Assembly: GCA_964035795.1 (NCBI GenBank)
Contig: OZ038321.1
Coordinates: forward strand, 578,030 to 642,029
Length of the DNA: 64,000 nucleotides
Direction: 5' to 3'
Source: Pterobdella sp. o SKG-2022
Taxonomy: Eukaryota; Annelida; Clitellata; Hirudinida; Piscicolidae
The notes beneath the pieces are model-generated. The model searched no databases. It was not told where the DNA came from and worked only from the letters and a program-made list of their open reading frames with translations. Each line of letters starts with the position of its first letter. Position 1 is the stretch's first letter. A program made the translations under genes and the position numbers. Below, one piece after another: positions 16,970 to 28,400 of the stretch.

Positions 16970-19900
16970 TTAAAGTTCATCTTTAATTGGTCGTTTCTGC
17001 ATCTCCTCCACAAACAAATCGTACGTGATTTCCAGCTCCCTCCACACCTATTTAAAAGTGCATTTTATTGAAATTTTTTAATCATAGATTTACTTTTAAG
17101 ATAGTTATAAATTTATGAAAAAAGATTTAAAAAAAAATAATAACAAAAATAATAAAAATAAATAAATTATGAACGTAAAAGAATAATAATTATGAATCGA
17201 CTTTAGAGGAGAGATTGTTGACGTCATTAAGGGAGATGACGTTGTTGTGGTCTGAGTCACATAACAAGAACATCTGGGTGGGTGATGATAATAATAGAAA
17301 TAATAATAAAGATGATAGTAATAATAATAATGTGAATAGAAGAAAAAAAAAATTAATAATAATAAGAAAAACAACAATAATAATAGAAATCACAAAACTT
17401 TTTTGAGATAGCTCTTGGCTTGGTAGGGCAGATTTTTCAGCACCTCATTTTCCTTGTGAAATTATAAAAAAATTTGAACTATAATTAAAACAAAATAATT
17501 ATTATCTAAATATTTAAAATAATTGTCAGACTTATGGTCATAACATATCTAAGTGCCAAAATCCTAGAGTATGTGAGCACTGCGGCAAAGACCATTCGTC
17601 TGACAACTGCCCTAAAACCTCTCCTTCCTTTTGTGTTCCCTGCTTTAAATCAAAGTTCTTATTCACAAATCTTTGCCAACGTCCATTTTGCGCTGCACAG
17701 ACCCTATTCTACCAGACAATCGAACACCACTCTCTTATTTTTCATTTGTCAGTATTGAAGAAGTGAGTAGGCTAATTCGCTCTTTACCCAACAAATCTTC
17801 TGCATTAGACTTAATCCCCACATCCACTTTAAAATGCTTTTCTCACCTCTTTGCTCCAATAATTTCAAAACTTACCAACTTGCCTTTTCCAAAAGCAATA
17901 TTCCCCACCTCCTTTAAAACAGCAAAAGTTCTCCCTTTGCTTAAGAAAGGCAGTTTGGACCCTACCATTCCTTCGAACTACCGTCCTATTTCTAACTTGA
18001 GCACCATTTCAAAAATTATCGAAAGACTCGTTCATTCCAGAATAACTTCTTACGTTTCATCATCTTCTAATTTTAATCCTTTCCAATCAGCATATCGCAA
18101 GCACCACTCAACAGAAACCACACTCTTACGCATCACTGACAGTCTTCGCAACATCTGCGCTACTAAACATGCGGCCGTTTTGGTTTTGCTAGACCTTTCT
18201 GCTGCTTTTGACACTCGATCCCAATATCTTAATTGATATTTTGAATAGACACTTCAATATTTCTGATCTTGCTCTTACCTTTCTCAACGTTCTCAGTTCG
18301 TTAAAATGGACAATTTCTCTTCTTCTCTTACATCACTCAACTCAGGCATGCCGCAAGGCTCCGTTCTGGGACCAATCCTCTTCTCTCTTTATACATCACC
18401 CATGTGTAGCATTATTGTAAAGCACGACTTGCTTTTTCACCAGTTCGCTGATGACATCATTCTCTTCACCGGAGTCTCTCACCCAGATCCTAGCCCCACT
18501 CTCTTTAAATTATCCAGTTGTCTTTCTGCTCTAAACTCCTGGTTTTCCCAAAGCCAACTGAAACTAAATCCTACTAAGAGTGAGGTGATGTTTGTCAGCA
18601 GCTTTCGTCTTTTAGCAAAATACAATCACCCTTCTGTGATAACTCTCGACGGCACCACACTTCCTATATCTTCCAAGCTCAAAATCTTAGGTGTCACCTT
18701 GGATTCAAATTTGAACTTTGATCACTTTATTTCTCAAATAAACCAATCTTCCAATTTCCATATCTATGCCATAAAACAAGTACGCAAATTCTTACCTCTT
18801 TCCACTGCTAATGCCCTCTTTATCTCACTAGTGCTTTCCAGATTGGACTACTGTAATTCTCTCCTTTGCGGGCAGCCAAACTATCTTTTATGAAAACTTC
18901 AAGCCCTCCAAAACCACGTGGCCAAGACGGTTCTTCAAGCTGATTATTTCAGCTCTTCCAGCGACTGTCTTGATTGTTTGCATTGGCTACCTGTCTCCCA
19001 AAGATGCAAGTTTAAATTACTTTGGCTCATTGCATGCACTCTCAAGCTTGAACAACCTGCTTATCTTTTTGACCTTTTGTCAATCAGACACACACGTCAA
19101 CCACTCAGATCCTTGCACTCTGGTCTCCAGCTTCATCAACCTGTTTCTTCAGGCTTGTTTACTAGTCGCTCTTTTTCTCACCAGGCTCCACGTCTGTGGA
19201 ATTCACTTCCTTCTAACTTGCGCTCATTGCCTTCTCTCATGAACTTTCGCAAACTTTTGAAAACTCACTTATACCATAAACATCCCCAGTCATAATCTTC
19301 TACAAACCTTGAACGCCTCTGAAGCAATCTTGAATTGATAACTGTGCGCTATAAAAATCTTAATAATAATAATAATTTACTAGTTAATTGTGACAAGGTT
19401 GTACTTATCGGAAATTTCAGTTTCTGTTAAAAATTAAATGTATCTAAAAATATCCTCATAACTTAAAAAAAATTGAGAATAATAATTGGTAAAATAAACA
19501 AATACTTGATAATATTTTAAATAATAAAATGATTGAAACCACCAACCTCGAGGAAGATGTAACAGAAGACCTCGAAGTTGATGGTGGAGGTTGTGTGAGC
19601 TATGGAGCTTACCAACTCGCTTCTGTTGTGGAGTTGTTTTAATATATATATTATTTGATGTAAAACTATTTCAAATAATTAAATTAGTATTTTCGGGGCG
19701 AGTTATACTGAGTAATTATATTTTATTTTTTTAAAATTTTGAAACAAAACAAAAATAACGGTATATGAACTCCCAACTGAATCCCCCTTTAAAAACAAAA
19801 TGGCTACTTGAAAGCGTCATCATCCTCGTCATTGTCACGGTGGAAGATGACGTCAGCGAGGGTGTTGTTGTGGTGGGAAGAGCATGAGGAAAGATTGATA

Positions 19901-22115
19901 GGAGCTTGTTGGTTCCTCCACCATACATTTACTGCCAAGTTGCTCTCCTTTGATACTACTTGGTGTATCCTGATGAATGGGGTGGGTGGATAGATGGGTG
20001 AATGGGTAGGCGATTGGATACGTGATGATACGGATAGATTAATAGGTGGATTGATGGATGAATAGAAAAAAGATAGATATAGATACACATAGATAGACAA
20101 GCAAGAGAGATAGAAAAACATATAAATAAACAAACATACACATACCATTGGTAGGGCACATAGAGACAATCTCCAGCCTGCAGATGAACCATGTAATAGG
20201 CCACGTGACGGAGACCTGGGTACTTGTCGTAGTCCACCCTGATTGGTTGGTCGTTTATGTAGCGCTCATTTATTATTTATTTAGTGTTTGATAAGTAGTT
20301 TTTTATATTTATCAACTATTGAATTTATTTATTTATTTAACGCATGATTTTTTGTCTTATTCGTCATTGATTTTAAAAATAAAACTTATGATAAATGAAA
20401 ACTTATCATAAAACATTAGCAAAACATCCATCACACATCCCTACCGTGTAAAACATCCATCACACATCCCTACCGTGTAAAACATCCATCATACATCCCT
20501 ACCGTGTAAAACATCCATCATACATCCCTACCGTGTAAAACATCCATCATACATCCCTACCGTGTAAAACATCCATCACACATCCCTACCGTGTAAAACA
20601 TCCATCACACATCCCTACCGTGTAAAACACATCCATCCATCATACATCTCGACCGTGTAAACCACATCCCTACCGTGTAAAACACATCCATCCATCACAC
20701 CTCGACCGTGTAAACCACATCCCTACCGTGTAAAACACATCCATCACACATCCCTACCGTGTGACGTTGATGTCAGAATAGCTTTCATCCTTGTGCTCTA
20801 GAGGTACCTGGGGTTTTGGTGTGATGTGGTTGTGTGACTGGGGAGCAGAGTGTTTGGTGGCTGAGTAACAGTTTAAAAAAAATATCTGTTAAACAAAAAT
20901 TAAATAACGGTTACAAAAGTTATAAATATGAAAAGCAATTAACTGTCCATTTGTTGGCTAATTAAAACGGTCCACAATGAACTGACGGTCAGCTAATAAT
21001 ACAATGATTACAGAAGCTTATAATGGTGACTAAATGAATTGAAACATTAAAGAGCATAGGTTACACATTTTCAGTATGACACTTGATGGTGAAATAACAC
21101 TTTAGCAAGTGTTTTTGAGTGGCTTTGATATGCTCCAAATGTAAGTATCTATCTACCTATCTATCTACCCACCCACCACTATCACCCCACCTGTCCTCCA
21201 TATTTATGAGGATCAACCAGCACAAACTGCTTGAACCCCCTAATGAGACAAATGATGTTCTCGAGGTCATCTGAGTGCACCACTGAATAAGTATCCCCAC
21301 TGCTCATCCACATCACCTTGGTGGAGGAGTAGTTGAAAGTGAAAAGGTTGAAAATAGTTGTGGTGATGGGTTAAAGATAGTGAATGGTGGGGGTTGGAAT
21401 GAATTATGGGGTAGATGATGGGTTGGGTGAAAGGCATGAAATGGTTGGTGAGATAGTGTTGGGTTAATGAGGGTGCTGGTTGGCAACATTGGCTTTTTTG
21501 TGAATGTAGATATTATAAATTGAAATGAATAGATACAAATAAAAATATCATGGAGATGAACATAAAAATTGGAAAGTTTGTACCACCAACATTTTCAACT
21601 AGGAGCTTCTCAATCAAATCAGGACATTGTAGGGGTAAAGGAAGGTAGACATCTTGCCTTGATAATTTATATGAATTTGAAAACATATCAGAAATAATGC
21701 TGAAAAAACTTGTTTACATCAAAGGTTTAGGCAAGCTGCTGACTAAATAGTTGTTTGAATGGTTGTACATTTGGAGAAACTCATGAAAAGAAACATTTAA
21801 AAATGGTTTTGTTCTGTTTTCAATTTTCTCTCCTTCCACAATCACATATTCATTTCCTAATTCAGAAATGCTTTTAAAATATTCGTCTGTCCATAGTCTG
21901 TAAGCTGGGTAGATCACAGCAGCTGCTTTCATTTTAAGGGGAATGTTTTTTTCTACGTATGATTTGAAGAATTTTTCCCCTTCAGGAAACTTGTCAATGC
22001 TGTCGATGCTTTGGAAAGGCCCGCAACCACCGAATGAATTTTTTTGAAAATCGGTACATGATTGAACAAATAAAAATTTAAAAATTATAACAAAAATAGT
22101 TGTAAAGAATAACAT
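16970..22115 (-). CDS. ER-lumenal JmjC (cupin_8) protein with EF-hand and KDEL
   Basis: Predicted Fe(II)/2-oxoglutarate-dependent oxygenase, probably hydroxylating a protein in the ER; substrate unknown. Ten exons on the minus strand: 22115-21718, 21657-21591, 21316-21191, 20807-20758, 20238-20146, 19969-19808, 19622-19547, 17452-17399, 17273-17202, 17047-16970. All junctions are GT-AG and in phase, giving 391 aa. A hydrophobic signal peptide starts MLFFTTIFVIIFKFLFVQSC. The JmjC core has the iron triad H169-x-D171 (VVHSDD) and H247 (QWIHQV), followed by NVWW. An EF-hand-like loop DSDHNNVISLND lies at 348-359, and the last four residues are KDEL, the classical ER-retrieval signal. It recalls JMJD8-type ER JmjC proteins, but the EF-hand plus KDEL is not something I can match to a named gene. 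The intron between exons 7 and 8 (17453-19546) contains a LINE in the opposite orientation; the intron after exon 4 contains a donor-derived minisatellite. Confidence 0.88.
17525..19380 (+). mobile_element. Decayed, internally deleted LINE copy
   Basis: Same family as the element at 43662-47070. It opens inside the ORF1 zinc knuckles (CEHCGKDH, then CVPCF near 17572-17650) and jumps at about 17700-17760 straight into the reverse-transcriptase part of ORF2 (SLPNKSSALDLIP, NYRPISNLSTISK, YRKHHSTET). The whole endonuclease region is missing. A frameshift follows LLDLSAAFDT at ~18213; reading resumes with PQGSVLGPILFS and FADDIILF, then hits a TGA after NYLL at 18894. The 3' end has 'GCGCTATAAAAATC' and (AAT)n. 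It lies antisense in an intron of the JmjC-KDEL gene. It is pseudogenic. Confidence 0.9.
20421..20762. repeat. 29-bp minisatellite containing a splice-donor copy
   Basis: Tandem units of 29 bp (AAAACATCCATCACACATCC plus CTACCGTGT), about eight regular copies followed by longer variants with CTCGACCGTGT. Read on the minus strand, each unit contains ACACG|GTAGGGATGTG, the same wording as the exon 4 / intron 4 junction of the JmjC-KDEL gene at 20758. The array starts exactly at that donor and runs into the intron. Confidence 0.9.
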
Positions 22116-22483
22116 GATTTTTCATTAGCTATTAAAATGTTCAATAAAAATTCAGGTTTACTACTAAAGGTGAATTCAACTTGAAAAGTTAAAAATTTCA
22201 TGATAAATTTTTTGACATTTATTTTCAAAAAGAATTTTATTCAATCATTATTTTAATCAACTGAAAAATAATTTTCAAATTGTTTATTACTTTCAACTTT
22301 TATTACTCGAAAATTTTTTCAGAAAGGAGAAGTGAATATGAAACTTGAAATTTTATTTCCATTTCAAAAATATTCAATTTTAACTGAGAATACAATTCAC
22401 GTTTAAGAATGTGCATATAATCTTCAAAACTGATAAGCTAACTGCATATAAGCAGGTTTCTACATTCCTCTTACATTCCCAAA
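22116..22483. promoter_or_regulatory. Bidirectional promoter region
   Basis: 368 bases separate the start codons of the JmjC gene (minus) and the HHAT-like gene (plus), so both promoters must lie here unless upstream non-coding exons exist. No clear TATA box or CpG island is seen. AG dinucleotides lie about 13 bases (minus side) and 28 bases (plus side) before the ATGs and could be 5'UTR or trans-splice acceptors. Confidence 0.45.
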
Positions 22484-25400
22484 ATGGAAGTTTACAAGAA
22501 AGATGCTATAATATGTGGTGCAATTTGGTCAATTTATGTGGCTTACATGTGCTGGAATACTTTACAAGTCTCAACAAGTTAGTTTTCAGAACCAAACATT
22601 TGAACAGAATTTTTAATTTATTAAACTCATTTTACTCAACATTTTTATTAATATATTTCAATGGTTTTTTAAATAGCAATTAAACTTGGTTGTTTCTTAG
22701 TACACAAAATCTAGTGTTATTTTCTAAACATTCACTATACAAAAATGTTTTTTTAGAGTTGGAACCCAAAAGGGTAATCCAACACAAACTGCAACATGGA
22801 TGGAATATGATCAGTAGAAAAGTAAACTTTTTTATTCTTTATTAAAGTTAAATAAACTTATTTTTTTTTGTTCTTTTTAAACTTAAAAATAATTTTTTGT
22901 CTGAGATGAATCTCATGAATCATTAAAATTGGTGAATTCTAAGCTTTCAACAAACATTTAAAATAGTAATAATTATAATTTATAAATCTAGTCAGCTTAT
23001 ACTGCTGTAAATGTCACAGCAACTGGGGTTGACAGCAGTCAGGCTAGATTATTGATACTATTATAAGATAACTTATAAAATAAGTCATATATTAAAGACA
23101 AATTTTTATAAATTGCCAGTCTGAACTAATGCCCAACTTGAAATTATCGAATTACCCAACTTCTAAATTCCACATACCATCACTTTCCCTTCTATTAAAA
23201 TTCTTCTCATCCCTTCTTAAACTCCCCTTTTCTTTCCAACACTTATAAATATTCTAAATTCTTCCCAAATTTGTCTTACCTTCCCTCCACATAATAATTG
23301 CTTTTCACACTTCTTTCATCAATCTACATCCCTCCCCCAGCAAGACTGTTCAGATGAGGAGTGGGTATTTTGGAAAGGCACCTTGTTCCCAAGGTTGTGC
23401 TGTTTCATTATCACTCACATCACCACATCATTCATCCTACAATACACCAATAAACTGCAGGTTAAGATTATTAATATTAATGCCATTATTATTATTATTA
23501 CTATTGGCATTATTTTTGTTATTGCCATCGTTATTATGATAATGTTTATTTCTTCACTCTCTATATTACTTTTTTTGATTATTATTTTTCTTGTTATTAT
23601 AATTATTTTTATTAATGACCAAGAATAAAAATCAAGATAGAATCATTAGTATGCAATAAAATCTAAAAATAAAGATTATTCTTTTGCGCAAACACTTCTC
23701 ATACTAAAAATAAACACAACTAATATTGAATTTGAGAAATTCAAAAATTATTTTTCTTTTAAATACGACATTAGAACTTATAATAATAACCCGATGTTTG
23801 GCATCATAAACAGCAAATAAAAAAAGAAAATAATTATATTATATATGTGAACTAAGTTAGTCTAGTATCAAGCAATCCCCAATGGAACACTAACCGACCC
23901 AGTTCAAACTCACCTAGTCATGTGCATTGTGCTTCAAGGTGTTTGATTTTAATTCATTATTATTATTATTATTATTAATACTATTATTATTATTTTCATT
24001 TATATTATTATTATTATCATCGCTATTAAGATTTTCAATCAGACAAAATTTGACGATATTTTCTATGATAGACAAATAACAACAAAATATATATAAAATA
24101 CACAATAAATACCTGTAAATACAAAAACCCGAATACAAATATCCAACAGTACCGGAAATACATCTACGTCATAACCTCAACGTGTTTCCTGTTAACTCAA
24201 GTTGGATTCGTCTCTACTGTTATATATATTACCAAAGTTGTTGTTGTCGTGGCTATGTCCCTCACCAGCCAATCAAAACGCGTCGTTTGGATTACGTCAC
24301 TGCTTCTTTTCTCCATCGTTTTCGTTCCATCCTTCCACTCTATTCTAGTTAGTTCATTAGTATTGTGTTTTGCTAGTATTATTACTTTTTTAAAATTTTA
24401 TTGTCATTATTAGTGTTTCTTTGTTATTCCTCTTGTTATTAACAATTTCATTGGATTATTTTGAAATTATTTTATATAGAATTATTATATGTAAGCATCA
24501 TTTTTATTGATTTTTTTAATCACCATAATTTTTAATATCTTGACCATCATCATCACCACCACCCCACCAGTCTTTGTTAACAAACACCCATACATACGAA
24601 GACAACATGCTACTCGACTATTTGTTAACATTAGGCATGTTACGTTATATTAGTTGTGGCCTTTCTATTGTTAACGTTGTCAATGGTAAGGACTGGGGAG
24701 GTGTTCAGAGTTTGCTGGGTGTTAATGTCAGGGATGGTGGTGGTAGTGAAAAGGGTTGTGGTGTTAATTATTGGGTTTATGAGGGTAATAATAAGGGTGG
24801 TATGAACTTGGGTTGTAGTAATGGTGAGGATGGTGATGGTGGTGCGGATGATGATGATGGTGGTGATGGGGACGGTAGGGATGATGGTGATGGGGATGTT
24901 AGCTTCGGTTGTGGTGATTGTGGTAGTGATAGAGGTGGCAATGATGGTGTATATGAGAATGGTAGTAGTGGTGGTCAAAGTGATGGGAGTGGATGTTTTA
25001 TTGATGATAAGATAAGTGAAGGTGCTGGTGGAGGTGATGGGGTTTCTGGTGGTGATGGTGGCTGTGATGTTGAATATCAACAAAAAGTTGACTTAGATAA
25101 TAAAAACTTCGGAACACTGGAGGGTCATCATCATCACCATTTCAATCTTTATCCTCCTCCTCCTCCTCTTCATCCTCATCTTGAATGGTTTGAAAACGAA
25201 ACTTACACGGAAGATTATGCAAACAAGTCTAATAATAATAATAATAGCAACAATAATAATGGAAATAATAACAAGAATAATAATAACACTAACCATGATA
25301 GTACCTTACTGTTCAAGAAGCATGAAGACAACATTCAAATCTTTGAGTTTGAAGATATGTCTGCAGAGGATTGGTGAGATTGCTATTAATTCAAGCACCA

Positions 25401-28400
25401 CCCCCAATAATACAACCAATCTCGTCACCTCCACCACCCTCATTTTTTTTATTATTATTGTTATTATTCTTTTTATCGTAATTATTGCTAATATTATTTG
25501 AATTATTGTTGTTGTTTCAAAAATTTTATTGTTTTCTTTTGCCACTACTTCTAGAAAATAATGAAAAGTAATAATGAAAAAAATAAATAAAAATGATACC
25601 ACCTGTTGACATTGAATAAACAAACTTAGCATATATGAAAAATTCATTTTTAACTGTTATTTTAAAATCTCAAAATTTTTTAAATCAATAAAAATAAATG
25701 GCTCAATAAAAAACACACGAACTATTGTAATAAAAAATCATTTTGTATAAAAATATGAGTCTTTGAATGTAACTTCGACCAAATATCTGATCAAATTCCT
25801 TTTATTTGAAACCTCCTGGAGAGTGACTAATCTTAATGTAGATCAATATCAAATGAAAGTTCAAAAAATCCATGGCTCATTGTAAGGTCAACAAACACAG
25901 TGTTCCAAAAAGGACACGAAGCTTTTCGTAAGACTAGCTTAAATTATCGTTATTCAAAAGATGAATAAAAAAAATTTAATAATAGTTAAAAGTTAATCTA
26001 ACCGATTAATATTGTCAAAACCAGACGAGTCTGGCTTCAAACATCATTATCAGGGATGCATCGATAAAGTTGAAAAATATTTGAGTTTTATGTAACATCT
26101 TTGTTTTGTGGGTCTTTGAAATCTGGTTTTTTATTATTTTCAACCCAGTGGGTTTAGGTGCGGAAAAATTATTATAATAATATTATTATTTTTGTTATAT
26201 TAACCACTTTTATTTATTCTATTATTATTATTATACATTTTATCCACTACTTAAATTAATATTGTCAGCCTGTCTCTCTTAACTCTTTTTTATACCGATC
26301 TTAATCGCATATCGCCCCTCATTCATGGAGTTTTCTTCCACTTGATCTGCGTCTTTCACTTTCTTTTAAACATTCCTGCAAGCGTTTGAAAACACATGTT
26401 TATACCCACATCTCTCTGCCGTAGTTCTTTTGGGCTACACAAGCGCCTCTGTAGCAAACCTAGTTTGCAAACTGCACGTCTCACAAATTAATAATAATAT
26501 TATTGTTATTATTATTATCATAGGCTAGTGGAAGCTGATTGGCTCTTGATATTATGTTACAACTTGTACCTCCCCTTATTGGTCACTGGACCTTTCCTTA
26601 CTTTTGATTCGTTCTGTAGTCAGGTGACATAGTTATTATTGTTTTTATTATTATTTTTATCTTATTATCATTGATTATTTTTTTATATTAGTTGTGTTAA
26701 TATTCAAAAATTATAAATTTTTTAATTGAATATTATTCCAACTTTCAAAAACTCAAATTGATTTCCATATGTATAATTAATTTATTTATATCTAAAACGA
26801 AATGCTACAAAATTATAAACAAATAATATATAAGTTGATAAGTATGATTTCCACACACAGTTCCAGAAAACACCCCAACGAGAGAACATAACAGCCCCAA
26901 ACTTCACCACCAATAATACCACTCACAACACCACTCCCACAAATAACACCCCCACCACCACCGAAACTACATTCAAGAATATCATCACCACCAATAATAC
27001 AACCACCCCCATCTTCACCATAATCAAAAACACCTTTAAAAGCTTTATCTGGGCTTACTTTTTAGATTTGTTTTACCACTTCTCTTACCATCATGCTATA
27101 CTCCTTAGTCCTACTCTTATGAGGTGTGGTGGTGTGGGTGGTGATGTTTATGATGATAATGGTGTTGGTGGTGTCGTGATGATGGTGATATTTATGATGA
27201 TAATGGTGTTGGTGGTGTCGTGATGATGATGATGATGATGGTGGTGGTGTGGTGATGATGGTGGTGGTGTGGTGATGATGGTGGTGGCGTGGTAATGATT
27301 ATGGTTGGAGTGTAGTGTATAATGATAAGAATGATGGTGAAGAAGATGATGATGCTGATTGCGGTAATGATATAGTGGCTATTAGTGGCATGATAATAAT
27401 TTTTCTATTATTATTGGTGATAAAAATAATTATAATATTACTAGGAAGCTTTCTCTATGGTCGGTTGCTGGAGCAGCATATTTGACAGGTTTCAATAATA
27501 AAAACAATGATAATAATAATACTAAAAGTATTAAAGATAAAAATAATAATCATTGAAATAATAAAAAAATAAATAATCATGAAAAACAATAATAACTATC
27601 TAACAATATTTTCAGTTTTAGTGACTATAGTCTTCTTTATTTATTATTTAGTTTTTTGGGAGTTTCATCATCTTTCTACTATCACCATTATCAACATCCT
27701 CTCTTCATCATCACACCATTCCCTTTTACCACCACCTTAACCATTTCTCCCACACCACCACCTTCCATCTACACCACCTCTCTCCATCCACACTACCCCC
27801 CTCCACCCCCACCACTACTTCTCTCTTTACACCACCCCACTCCATCTACACCACTCTTCCTCCATCCACATCACCTCTCCATCCACACCACTCTCCTTCC
27901 ATTCACACCCCCCTCCTCTACCCACAACATTATCTTACTCTATCTACACTACCCTCCTCCATTCACACCACTCTCCCTCTCTACACCACCACCCTCTATC
28001 CACACACCACTATCTTTTTCTTTTCACATCACACCACTATCTTTCTCCTTACACCACTCCCTCTCTCTTCACGCCCCCTTCCCCCTCTCTCGACACCAGG
28101 CCAATGTTTTATGGTGAAGTACTTTATCATCTGGACCTTGACATCTTCTATTAGCCTCATCGATCACATCACCACACCTCAACCTCCCCACTGCATCTCA
28201 CACATCTACCTCTACTCTCACATGTGGAAGTGAGTGGGTGTGTGTGTGGTGTGTGTGTTGGGGAGTATAAGTATTTTTTTTACCATGGAGATTTTTGGTT
28301 GTATTAGTGTTCATTTTATGATTGAAAAATTATTATATATATGCTAAAAATAATTCAAAAATTCTTTCAGGAAGTTTGACAAAGGTTTCTATGAGTTTCT

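Noticed and set aside
20421..20762. Regular 29-bp repeats resembling a CRISPR array
   Set aside because: Units are directly adjacent with no unique spacers, and the host is a eukaryote; it is a minisatellite.
24821..25015. Met/Val-rich plus-strand ORF
   Set aside because: Frame-shifted shadow of the GGT/GAT-rich part of HHAT exon 5.
27656..28117. 153-codon His/Pro/Ser-rich ORF
   Set aside because: It lies in HHAT intron 8, a CCACC-rich polypyrimidine region; the real exon 9 starts at 28100 in another frame.
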